Part shown: one piece after another, positions 43,401 through 49,651 of the stretch
How positions within the stretch are numbered: position 1 is the stretch's first letter
Layout: each line of letters starts with the position of its first letter
DNA from: Prevotellaceae bacterium UBA6417
Lineage (GTDB): Bacteria; Bacteroidota; Bacteroidia; Bacteroidales; Bacteroidaceae
Assembly (NCBI GenBank): GCA_002439755.1
Contig: DJPH01000048.1
Span: forward strand, 1-64,000
Direction: 5' to 3'
DNA: 64,000 bases
Program-made: the position numbers and the translations under genes
The notes under the pieces: generated by a model
Told to the model about the DNA's origin: nothing
What the model saw: only the letters and a program-made list of their open reading frames with translations
Databases searched by the model: none

Positions 43401-44929
43401 TTTCTCATGGCAGGAGTGTTGGTCGCATTCTTTAAGGCTTTTACATACAGGCAGCTCTTGTTATCGGTTTGGTCGGTTGAAAACTCTCCGACTTGATAAG
43501 TCTTTCCCATATAGGTATATTCGTAGGCAACGGCAAGCACTTGGTCGGTTTGAAGGGCCGTTCTCAGTGAAATATAGCCCAAACTCTTGTTGACGGTGTA
43601 TTCTGATGTGTTTAGTTTTCGGGCACTTTCCAGCTTTTCATAGTCCATGCCGCCTTTGAAACCGTTGATGGCTTCAAGAGCTGTTGCTGCAGTGTTGATA
43701 TTACGTGCGTCTGGATATTGCGTGTTGATGGTAGTGTAAAGGTCATTTGAAGAGTTGGCAGGCTCTTTTCCTCCGGTGGCATGCCACAGAGAGTTCAGTA
43801 CATCATGCTCTCCCAAGTCTTCAAAGGCCACGATATTGCGTGTGTTGGTGGTAGTTCCGTTCTTGTTGGTTACCCAGACTTCAATGCGGTTGATGGTAAT
43901 GCCGCTGTGGATATTTGGCAAGCCTTGCATCCATCTGTCGTAATTGTCGCGGAAGTAATAGGCAAGGAAAAAGTGGCGGTTAGCTTCATAATTGTCGGTT
44001 TGTATTTCAAACGTCGTCAGTTGTGTACCGCCGCGTGATGATACTGATTTGGAAACTGATTTCTTTTGTGATGCTACGGCCTGCAGTTTCAGCTTCCCGA
44101 ATTGTAAGTCCGTGCGTACACCGAATAGAGAACTGGCACCTTGAATAAGGCTGTTATTGGTGGGCATGGAAATGTTTCCGCCTTCAATGAGCTTTACAAT
44201 TTCATCTTCTTTTCCTTCATACTGCAGCTTTAAGTTCTTGGAGTCAAAGTCAAAAGTCGATTCTGTATTATAGTTCAAGTTCAAATCCATCTTGTCTCCG
44301 ATTTTTCCTTGCAGGCTCAGGTTGAGCTTTTCATCAAAGTCGAAGCCAAAAGTCTTGCGTTGCCTAATGGGCAGACTCGGATTGTCGATGCTTCTCATGT
44401 TAGCTCCGATTTTCAACTCGGCACTTCCTTGCGTCTTGATTTGCACACCACCCGGGCCGAAAATCTTTTCTGCCGGCCCTAAGTCAAACTGCATATCGGT
44501 AAAATCAAAAGCTTTCTTGTTACGGTTCTGATACTCTTCGGCATTTTTCTTACGGTAGTAAGCTCTCATTGATTTGCGCAGGCTCCATTTGTTATACTCG
44601 TCCTTGCTCATCAGGAATGGAGTATTTAGGTAATTATCTCCAATTTTCGTACCTATAGCGTAGCCATCCTTTTTTTCATTGTATTCAGCTTCAGTCTTTA
44701 AATTATCCGGGTCTCTCAAGTCACCCATGCGTTGGTCTAAGTCTTTTTGGTCTATAGGCGCGGTCCTTTTTATGCCGTAGCGTGTTGTGTCATCTTGTTG
44801 TACAGTTGGCCCTGCTTTCTGTGTTGGCAAGTTGGCAGATACGATGCTTCCTACGGTCATGCCAATCCATATCAGGATAGGGACAATCGTTGTAGGGCTG
44901 AAATGTGCAAAGAGTCTTTTATGCAACAT
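37499..44929 (-). CDS. sprA: Type IX secretion outer-membrane translocon SprA (Sov)
   Basis: SprA/Sov is the very large outer-membrane beta-barrel through which type IX cargo crosses the outer membrane; in gliding relatives it is also needed for adhesin export. The product has 2476 residues, close to Porphyromonas Sov and Flavobacterium SprA. An N-terminal signal-like segment (IVPILIWIGMTVGSIVSA) is visible. SprA-family blocks are LGPAEKIFGPGGVQIKTQGS and FDEKLNLSLQGKIGDKMDLN in the N-terminal part, and many amphipathic strands follow to a C-terminal FGVSMKFSLAR. The ruvA-sprA order is conserved in Bacteroidetes. Two proteins with type IX tails (7735 and 31820) are probable cargo. Confidence 0.95.
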   Translation of the reverse strand: MLHKRLFAHFSPTTIVPILIWIGMTVGSIVSANLPTQKAGPTVQQDDTTRYGIKRTAPIDQKDLDQRMGDLRDPDNLKTEAEYNEKKDGYAIGTKIGDNYLNTPFLMSKDEYNKWSLRKSMRAYYRKKNAEEYQNRNKKAFDFTDMQFDLGPAEKIFGPGGVQIKTQGSAELKIGANMRSIDNPSLPIRQRKTFGFDFDEKLNLSLQGKIGDKMDLNLNYNTESTFDFDSKNLKLQYEGKEDEIVKLIEGGNISMPTNNSLIQGASSLFGVRTDLQFGKLKLQAVASQKKSVSKSVSSRGGTQLTTFEIQTDNYEANRHFFLAYYFRDNYDRWMQGLPNIHSGITINRIEVWVTNKNGTTTNTRNIVAFEDLGEHDVLNSLWHATGGKEPANSSNDLYTTINTQYPDARNINTAATALEAINGFKGGMDYEKLESARKLNTSEYTVNKSLGYISLRTALQTDQVLAVAYEYTYMGKTYQVGEFSTDQTDNKSCLYVKALKNATNTPAMRNWKLMMKNVYSLGATSIEQANFRLDVKYLSDTTGVYLSYLPEERFKNQPLLRLLGMDRLDNKMNANPNGYFDFVEGYTIDRTQGRVYLPSVEPFGSYLEKALGDKVIAEKYEFQELYDSTRTIAQQIVEKNKYILTGQYKATSGNVISLGAMNVPRGSVVVTAGGVTLMENSDYSVNYATGEVTILNQSILDAGTPVNVSLESTAESFERKTMLGLNWEYDFTKNFQIGGTLLHLKEQSLTTKVAMGNEPLNNTMLGLNVSWKQKSQWLTDMLDKLPFIHATEPSQINFSAEFAKLITGKNNQSQSNASYLDDFEDTKQPIDISTPSEWSISSTPLMFKEATLSNNIEYGFNRSLLSWYKIDPLFTRRSSSLTPSHIKSDLEQLSNHYVREVSRAELFPNRELTVGESTTLDVLNLAYYPEERGPYNLNPDLNARGKLNHPRDHWGGMMRAIDNGCIDFETANIEYIEFWMMDPFIYTREQAGDFSGDFYINLGDISEDILKDGNKFYESGMPLNGDTTQYKKGVWGYIPTQSTVTYAFNTSSGARARQDIGLNGLSSAEELQFPTYVNYLEQIRSKVDPAVYDSIAADPAGDDYHYYRGSDYDAQRTPILQRYMRINNPEGNSVDSENSPERYSTAYKTTPDAEDINKDYTLNEYNNYYQYRIHLSPDSMNVGTGYIVDRRQAVVTLRNGQKPTVNWYLYRIPLREYQKREGNINDFSSIRFMRMFLTNFSQPIVLRFGTLELVRGVWRSYKQSLSGNASQNATGRLEVSAVSLEENNNKTPVNYVLPPGVSRDVDRAGSQLRENNEQALNITVKDLAPGDARAVYKKTSLDLRQYKHIQMFAHANALTNDASLKSDETSVFIRFGSDYKNNYYEYEIPLKVTPAKWYDTYTLADCKAVWPEDNMLDIDLSVFTATKKNRNKQKSLGLASYTTAYSEYDADRPNNKITVMGNPSIGEIRTMMIGVRNNARSVKSVEVWVNELRLQDYTDEGGWAARAKLDMQLSDLATLAMTGHIETSGFGGLEQGINERRNSNLYEYSITTNVQLGKLFPEKAKITAPLYYSYNRRKTAPKYNPLDTDMRLNDALDALSTKHERDSLEDITTTTSIDRNFSLSNLRVDIATKNHPMPWDPANFSLSYAHSHKYTAGETTAWEKNDTWRFNAGYDYSPVYKPLEPFKGIKSKSPWWKILKDEKINFLPQSLSLMSDITRTYYELQERDMQNLSNTSLPLTWSSDFLWNRSLSLTWDITNNIHASLQTGTNAEIQEPYTPINKQLYPDQYTAWKDSVWHSIQHFGTPLRYQQSFNASWKLPINKIPIFEWVNLDASYDAAYNWNRGAVLANHTSPMGNTIDNSRNIKLNGRFNLESLYNKVPFLKETNRYFALHRGGSTKKDDKDKDKKKEKKFFEKEIQLFKDSTFSVSHGQKSRKVRVTAIRRDGKRYPLRYKVKNLNNIEILSKDTAKIKITVRAVKPGEEGAWYKIARYAARTAMMLRSFNISYTDNYNMSLPGFMPNVGDFFGQNSRSGLSPGLDFAFGLTGDGYIEKARSRGWLSDSTSSPATTNLSRNLQMSATLEPIEGLKIDLTANRTQNKARSILYMYEGSPVTQSGAFTMTTISIRSALEGTGNADNGYQSKAFKRFISYLGTFRDRLEARYKDVPYPAGTSLAGKTFDPANGTVDPYSSDVMIPAFLAAYCGGNENSSLDIFPSITRMLPNWNVSYGGLMRIGWFRRNFKSVTLEHAYKSVYAVGSYNTFSSYMSYMGDMGFINNTATGQPVPSSMFDISTVSINEAFSPFCGISMTFNNNLTASFKYNRTRVLTLSMTSQQLTEALSNDMVIGLGYKINDLKIFGTPKRRKITNNRAKNARNGNKEQEAETPAETGMSNPLNIRMDISLRNQSAVNRNIVTQLSQATSGNKAFKLSLMADYTLSKLLTLSAYFDRQTTTPLLTSSAYPTTTQDFGVSMKFSLAR

Positions 44930-44959
44930 CGTTTGCTGTCATTGGATATGTTGTTCCAG

Positions 44960-45559
44960 TTACAAGATTTTGAGGGCTTGTTTTACGATGGTTTCTACAG
45001 GTGTTGACGGATCTTTTTCCAATATTTTCAGTACGGCCTTCTTTGATGGAGCTGGCGCAAATCCAAGCATAGTTAATGCTTCTATGGCTTCGTCTCTGTT
45101 TGTGGCCTCGGCAGTGTTGATGATTGAACCTATATGTTGGCTACCTTCAGTATAGGATGATGTTGGCAGCTTGTCTTTTAGCTCAACGATGACACGTTGC
45201 GCTGTCTTTAGTCCAACACCTTTAACACTCTTAAGTGTGCGCTCATCTCCATTAGTAATGATGGCTGCGAGTTCGGCAGGGCTGAATGACGATTGCATCA
45301 TGCGTGCTGTATTTCCGCCAATGCCACTGACAGTGATGAGTAGCAGAAACAGCTCTCTTTCTTCTTTTGAACAGAAACCGTAAAGAGTCCATTGGTCTTC
45401 GCGGATTTGTTCGTAGATGTAAAGCTTTATCTCTTTTTTCCCCTGAATGGCTGAAAATGTATGGAGTGAGATGTTGAGGGCATAGCCTATTCCGTTGGTT
45501 TCTATCACGGCCAATGCAGGTGTCAGTTCAGAGAGAAAACCTTTTATGTAGTCTATCAT
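44960..45559 (-). CDS. ruvA: Holliday junction branch migration protein RuvA
   Basis: RuvA tetramers bind Holliday junctions and load the RuvB motor. The product has 199 residues from MIDYIKGFLSELTPALAVIE. The OB-fold domain I is followed by HhH motifs with LITVSGIGGNTA and LKSVKGVGLKTAQRVIVEL, and then the C-terminal RuvB-binding helices (DEAIEALTMLGFAPAPSKKAV). A frame open to 45616 adds 19 residues not found in RuvA, so the start at 45559 is preferred. It precedes sprA by 30 nt. Confidence 0.95.
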   Translation of the reverse strand: MIDYIKGFLSELTPALAVIETNGIGYALNISLHTFSAIQGKKEIKLYIYEQIREDQWTLYGFCSKEERELFLLLITVSGIGGNTARMMQSSFSPAELAAIITNGDERTLKSVKGVGLKTAQRVIVELKDKLPTSSYTEGSQHIGSIINTAEATNRDEAIEALTMLGFAPAPSKKAVLKILEKDPSTPVETIVKQALKIL

Positions 45560-45636
45560 TTTTTGCTGTGTATATAATCTATAAAACGTTCGCCAGGCCT
45601 GATTATTGTATTTCAAACCTTGTTTTTATAGAGACT

Positions 45637-46251
45637 TCAAAGGTCGGCTTGACGATAGTTGCTTAAGATTTCTTCCAAATGAGATAACAAGGCTTCCCGC
45701 CCTAATCTTTTTGTAGAGCTTACAGTGTAGTGGGGTGGAAGTTCTTCCCATGTGTCTTTCAGGGTATCAAGAATTTTATTTACACTTTTAGGGAAGCTTC
45801 CTTTGCGCGATTTGTCACTCTTAGTGAATACCAAGGTAAATGGAACGCTGTTTTCGCCCAGCCATTGAATAAAATCCAAATCTATCTGTTGCGGAGACAA
45901 ATTGCCATCAATAAGCACAAATAAGTTGCACATGTTGTCTCGTCCGGAAATATAACCTTGTATCATGTGCTTGAATCGTTGCTGAGTGGCCTTGCTGCGT
46001 TTGGCATATCCATAACCGGGAAGGTCTACCAAATACCATTCGTCGTTGATAAGGAAATGATTGATTAAACAGGTCTTGCCGGGTGTCATGGATGTTTGTG
46101 CCAAGCGTGAATTCCCTGTAAGCATATTGATTAAACTGCTTTTCCCTACATTGCTACGTCCGATGAACGCAAATTCAGGTAAATCACCGGTTGGGCATTG
46201 AGACAAATTCGCGCTGCTTTTCATGAATGCGGCTTTGTTGATGACTATCAT
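45637..46251 (-). CDS. engB: Ribosome biogenesis GTPase EngB (YihA/YsxC)
   Basis: EngB is an essential TRAFAC GTPase needed for assembly of the large ribosomal subunit. The 204 residues contain G1 GRSNVGKSS, G2 around TPGKT, G3 DLPGYGYAK, G4 TKSDK and G5 SSTKRLG. The start MIVINKAAFMKSS at 46251 is the standard N-terminus. A longer frame starts inside the promoter box at 46285-46292. It is the first gene of the engB-ruvA-sprA unit. Confidence 0.95.
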   Translation of the reverse strand: MIVINKAAFMKSSANLSQCPTGDLPEFAFIGRSNVGKSSLINMLTGNSRLAQTSMTPGKTCLINHFLINDEWYLVDLPGYGYAKRSKATQQRFKHMIQGYISGRDNMCNLFVLIDGNLSPQQIDLDFIQWLGENSVPFTLVFTKSDKSRKGSFPKSVNKILDTLKDTWEELPPHYTVSSTKRLGREALLSHLEEILSNYRQADL

Positions 46252-46284
46252 CGCTTCCTTTTTTATTATGAGATTTTGAATATG

Positions 46285-46292
46285 CAAAGTTA
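46285..46292 (-). promoter_or_regulatory. Probable promoter of engB-ruvA-sprA
   Basis: The minus strand reads TAACTTTG, a TAnnTTTG match about 34 nt upstream of the engB ATG. Confidence 0.5.
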
Positions 46293-46335
46293 CTTCTATT
46301 ATAATGAATAAGGGGGATACTTTTTATGAAATCAA

Positions 46336-46373
46336 AAACGCTTGACTATAACAATGTGTATAATCAAGCGTTT
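46336..46373 (-). terminator. Terminator after tRNA-Asp
   Basis: AAACGCTTGA with TCAAGCGTTT, extended by TATA pairs around one mismatch, forms a stem of about 14 bp. TTTTTGATTT follows on the minus strand. It lies 14 nt past the 3' end of the tRNA. Confidence 0.75.
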
Positions 46374-46386
46374 CGAGTAAAACTAG

Positions 46387-46460
46387 CGGTGCGTACGGGA
46401 CTCGAACCCGTGACCTCCTGCGTGACAGGCAGGCATTCTAACCGGCTGAACTAACGCACC
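46387..46460 (-). tRNA. tRNA-Asp (anticodon GTC)
   Basis: The minus strand folds as a complete cloverleaf: acceptor GGTGCGT/ACGCACC, D-arm around CAGCCGGTTAGAAT, anticodon stem CCTGC/GCAGG with loop CTGTCAC (anticodon GTC), and T-arm ACGGGTTCGAGTCCCGT with discriminator G. The 3' CCA is not encoded. It has its own full promoter at 46498-46529 and a terminator at 46336-46373. Confidence 0.97.
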
Positions 46461-46497
46461 AAGTTGTTTCTAATGGCGTTTTCTCTCAAACGCGGTG

Positions 46498-46529
46498 CAA
46501 AGGTATGAACATTTTTCTTTCCATCCAAA
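46498..46529 (-). promoter_or_regulatory. tRNA-Asp promoter
   Basis: On the minus strand, TTTG (46526-46529), a 20-nt spacer and TACCTTTG (46498-46505) make a full Bacteroidetes promoter about 30 nt before the tRNA 5' end. Confidence 0.7.
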
Positions 46530-46540
46530 TTTTCGGGTAA

Positions 46541-47077
46541 TTATTTTGCAAATATTTTTTGGAATATGATGGTGTCAGTATAAGTGTTGCCAATGTACAG
46601 CCAATCCTTTAGCAAGCATGTTTGTTGGTAACCTGCTCGTAAAAAAAGTTTTATGGAAGCATCGTTTGAAGTGCTGACATATGAGTAAAGTTGATGCAGG
46701 TGCAGAAATTCCTGCACGTATTTTTCCATTAGTTCGAGCACTTCTCTGCCATATCCTTTCTTTTGGTAATCGTGTGCTAATACAATACCAATTTCTGCGC
46801 GTAAGTGCCGTGGATTGAAGTCTACTATGTCTGCCATGCCTATAACAGTTCCTTCTTCAGTAGATTCGATCATCAGTCTTAGCTGGCCATCTGTGTAAAT
46901 GTCGTGCGTTCCTTTGGCAATAAATTGTTTCAGCAAATAGCGTGAGTAAGGCACGTTGACCGAACTTATATCCCACAGTGTGGTATCGTTTTCCAATGTG
47001 TATAATACTTCAAGGTCTTCCGGTTCCATGGCTCTGAGGCTTACTCGTTCTCCTTGCAGCAGGTTGGTCTTTATCAT
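46541..47077 (-). CDS. GNAT-family N-acetyltransferase (RimJ/RimL-like)
   Basis: The 178-residue protein has the acetyl-CoA-binding GNAT fold: RVSLRAMEPEDLEVLYTLEN at the N-terminus, GIVLAHDYQKKGYGREVLEL (the Q/RxxGxG/A pyrophosphate loop) near residues 105-124, and a C-terminal NDASIKLFLRAGYQ. It resembles RimJ/RimL and the acyltransferases acting on amino groups of proteins or sugars. The substrate is unknown. The start overlaps the stop of the glycosyltransferase gene as ATGA, so it is translated in coupling with it. A role in decorating a surface glycan is possible. Confidence 0.9.
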   Translation of the reverse strand: MIKTNLLQGERVSLRAMEPEDLEVLYTLENDTTLWDISSVNVPYSRYLLKQFIAKGTHDIYTDGQLRLMIESTEEGTVIGMADIVDFNPRHLRAEIGIVLAHDYQKKGYGREVLELMEKYVQEFLHLHQLYSYVSTSNDASIKLFLRAGYQQTCLLKDWLYIGNTYTDTIIFQKIFAK

Positions 47078-48270
47078 ATTAAATAGGTGTTTTGACTTGT
47101 AATCAGTTGCCCGTATTCGGGATAGTAGGTGCCAATCAGTGTGTAGCCGTTTCCGGCTTCATTGAAAAGGCGGAGTATGTGTGCTGTAGAATAGCTTTCC
47201 ATATCGTAAACGGCAAAGCGATATTCTTCGGCTTTTATTCCGTCACTTGTATGCCCTTGTGGCAGGCTTTTTTCTGTTCCTTCGATGAAATCGGCTTCAA
47301 GATTGAATTTCCTGCATAGGTCACGTGCCTGTTCCAGCATGGATGTGCTTCCTATGAACAGGTATTTCTTTATATACGTCTTGGCGAATTTGCGATGTTG
47401 CCATTTAGATGCTTTTTGTTGTATCAGCGACCATAGTCCTAATAGAAATATGGCACTTTTTATTGTTAGTGAACAAAGAACTCCGAGATGCCTGTAATGT
47501 TTGTTGAAAAAGATGAGCATGGCTTCATAGAACACGTAGACGTAGCGGAACGATGTCTTTTCTGTGCTTTCTCCTTTATAGTGAAGTATATTGGTCGGCA
47601 AATAGTAGTTTTGATAACCTGCTTTCGTGATGCGATATGACAAGTCGATGTCTTCTCCATACATAAAAAAAGTTTCGTCAAAGCCTCCTGTGGTTTGCAA
47701 TACACATCGTGGTACAATCATGAATGCCCCTGATACAACATCTATTTTACAGATTGATTTGTCGCATAGGTAAGACATATAGTAGCACCCGAAAATCCTT
47801 GAATGTGGGAATAGCCGTGAAAGTCCGGTCAATTTGCAAAATGATGTGAATGGTGTGGGAAGGCCACGTCTTGATTCCGGAGCAAATTCACCTGTTGGTT
47901 TCAGCATTCTTGTGCCTACCGCTCCTGTATCTTTGTGTGTTTCCATGAAGTTCAGGCATGTTTGCAGCGTGTCTTCGGCTATAAGCGTGTCCGGATTCAG
48001 AAACAGAACATATTCCCCTTGGCTTTTTTTCAGGGCTTTGTTGTTGGCCCGACCGAATCCCTCGTTGCTTTCGTTGGCTATGAAGTGCAACTGAGGGTAT
48101 TCTTCTTTTGGAAAACAATGGGCTATGTGTTCTGCTGTGTTGTCAGCCGATGCATTGTCAACTACGAATATCTCCGTTTCGTTTCTGTCGGCTGAGCGAA
48201 ATACGGAGTGTAGGCACTGTTCAAGGTAATACTTGACATTGTAGCTGACAATGATGACCGACAATTTCAT
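47074..48270 (-). CDS. Family 2 glycosyltransferase
   Basis: The 398-residue enzyme has a GT-A domain in the first 230 residues: MKLSVIIVSYNVKYYLEQCL, IFVVDNASADNTAEHI and VLFLNPDTLIAEDTL, the NPD taking the place of the DXD motif. GGFDETFFMYGEDIDLSYRI then closes the active site. A membrane-associated helix lies near residue 265 and a C-terminal 110-residue extension follows. It resembles rhamnosyltransferase-like GT2 enzymes that build surface polysaccharides with nucleotide sugars. ATGA overlaps join it to the membrane protein upstream and the GNAT gene downstream, so the three are one translational unit behind recR. Confidence 0.92.
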   Translation of the reverse strand: MKLSVIIVSYNVKYYLEQCLHSVFRSADRNETEIFVVDNASADNTAEHIAHCFPKEEYPQLHFIANESNEGFGRANNKALKKSQGEYVLFLNPDTLIAEDTLQTCLNFMETHKDTGAVGTRMLKPTGEFAPESRRGLPTPFTSFCKLTGLSRLFPHSRIFGCYYMSYLCDKSICKIDVVSGAFMIVPRCVLQTTGGFDETFFMYGEDIDLSYRITKAGYQNYYLPTNILHYKGESTEKTSFRYVYVFYEAMLIFFNKHYRHLGVLCSLTIKSAIFLLGLWSLIQQKASKWQHRKFAKTYIKKYLFIGSTSMLEQARDLCRKFNLEADFIEGTEKSLPQGHTSDGIKAEEYRFAVYDMESYSTAHILRLFNEAGNGYTLIGTYYPEYGQLITSQNTYLI

Positions 48271-48710
48271 TTGCTTGAGTTGAAGTGTGACACGATATAG
48301 CTTTTATAATCGTTTCGTGAAGGCTGGCACATGCTTTGGGCGATGGCTACGCACAGGCTGCACCATATGCATGATTCCGACATTGACAGACAGGCTGCGG
48401 CCAGGCAGCATAAACTGATGGCCGTTTGCAGTATGTTGCGAAGCATGCACCATGTATACAGGTATTCTGTACGTGTTGGTGCTTTGCGCTGCAGCCTTTT
48501 TTTGATGATTGGCAAGCGGAACATGTTGAATCCGCCTATAATAACGCTAATGCTTGTTATGAATGACAAAAGCTCGCAATAGTAGGCAATTGCCGTGTTG
48601 GAGCTTTTAAAGCTGCCGAAGAAAAGCAGCAGGATATTGCTTGCTATTATTATGATGATCAAAACCGACCATCGGTGCCATATATTCTTTGTGTTGACTG
48701 AATGATGCAT
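48267..48710 (-). CDS. Small four-span membrane protein, unrecognised
   Basis: The 147-residue protein has four hydrophobic segments (around VLIIIIIASNILLLFFGSF, YYCELLSFITSISVIIGGF, NILQTAISLCCLAAACL and CIWCSLCVAIAQS) and many cysteines in the last two. I do not recognise a family. It lies 7 nt behind recR and overlaps the glycosyltransferase start by 4 nt, so it is part of that operon. Its pairing with a GT2 enzyme suggests a membrane partner in glycan export, but that is only an inference. Confidence 0.75.
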   Translation of the reverse strand: MHHSVNTKNIWHRWSVLIIIIIASNILLLFFGSFKSSNTAIAYYCELLSFITSISVIIGGFNMFRLPIIKKRLQRKAPTRTEYLYTWCMLRNILQTAISLCCLAAACLSMSESCIWCSLCVAIAQSMCQPSRNDYKSYIVSHFNSSK

Positions 48711-48717
48711 CTTTTGA

Positions 48718-49338
48718 TTATATGCTGTTTGTCTTAAAGGCGGTGCGTCCGGTCAAGGAACGGCCTAAGGCTACTTCGTCTGCATATTCCAGTTCATCGC
48801 CTGCGGCTACTCCGCGAGCTATCGTGGTCAGTTCTACCGGTTGTCCCTCTAAGCGCCGGGCTATGTAGAATGCTGTTGTGTCGCCTTCCATAGTCGGGCT
48901 CAAGGCCAAGATCACTTCTTCTATATTTCCGGAGCTTACACGCTCGATGAGAGATTCGATTTCCAAATCTTTCGGTCCTATGCCGTCTATTGGCGATATG
49001 AGACCGCCTAAAACATGGTATAGTCCGCTGAATTGCTGGGTGCTTTCAACGGCCATTACATCGCGTACGTTTTCAACCACACAGAGCTGCCGGCTGTTAC
49101 GTTTTGGGTTGGAGCAGATTTCACAGGTTTCAGTGTCTGACAGACTGTGGCATAGCTTGCATTTTTTGATATCGTTGCGAAAACGCACTAAGGCCCGGGC
49201 GAAAGCTTCAACTTCATGAGGTTCGCGCTTTAGCAGATGCAGTGCCAATCTCAAAGCTGTCTTACGACCGATTCCGGGCAATTCGCCCAAAGCCGACACA
49301 GCGTGTTCCAACAATTCCGACGAGTAATGTTCTAACAT
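48718..49338 (-). CDS. recR: Recombination mediator RecR
   Basis: RecR works with RecO to load RecA at gaps in DNA. The 206-residue protein has the N-terminal HhH region (LGELPGIGRKTALRLALHLL), a C4 zinc finger (CKLC, then CEIC), and a Toprim domain with LCVVENVRDVMAVE and YHVLGGLISPIDGIGPKDL. It is the first gene of an operon with a membrane protein, a GT2 glycosyltransferase and a GNAT gene. A -7 box, TATATTTG, lies upstream at 49364-49371. Confidence 0.96.
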   Translation of the reverse strand: MLEHYSSELLEHAVSALGELPGIGRKTALRLALHLLKREPHEVEAFARALVRFRNDIKKCKLCHSLSDTETCEICSNPKRNSRQLCVVENVRDVMAVESTQQFSGLYHVLGGLISPIDGIGPKDLEIESLIERVSSGNIEEVILALSPTMEGDTTAFYIARRLEGQPVELTTIARGVAAGDELEYADEVALGRSLTGRTAFKTNSI

Positions 49339-49651
49339 TGTTGCTTGTTGTATTTCGGAACTACAAATATACGAATAATCATTTTTAAAAGGACGTTTCG
49401 GCTTTCAACTTTTTGAAACATGAGCTGTGTTTATCAAAAAGTCATATGTGCGGAATCTAAAAGTCTGCCATAATGTTGTGCTTTGCAATACCAACGTTCA
49501 ATAAGTAATCGTCCTATGTGGCCGAAAATGTAATTTCTTAGGTTTAAGGGCGTATTCCTGTTTTTTTATGGCGTAATGGATGGATATTGTGCTGTTTTTT
49601 GTAATTTCGCGAACAAAAACAAGAAAAAAGATACTTATATAGTTCATAATT
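49339..49651. other. Gap between divergent recR and glnS
   Basis: It holds the recR promoter box (49364-49371) and a weaker TAATTTCG at 49602-49609 upstream of glnS. A minus-strand open frame here is a shadow. I see no gene or RNA. Confidence 0.5.
49364..49371 (-). promoter_or_regulatory. Probable recR operon promoter
   Basis: The minus strand reads TATATTTG, an exact TAnnTTTG match about 25 nt before the recR start. Confidence 0.5.
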
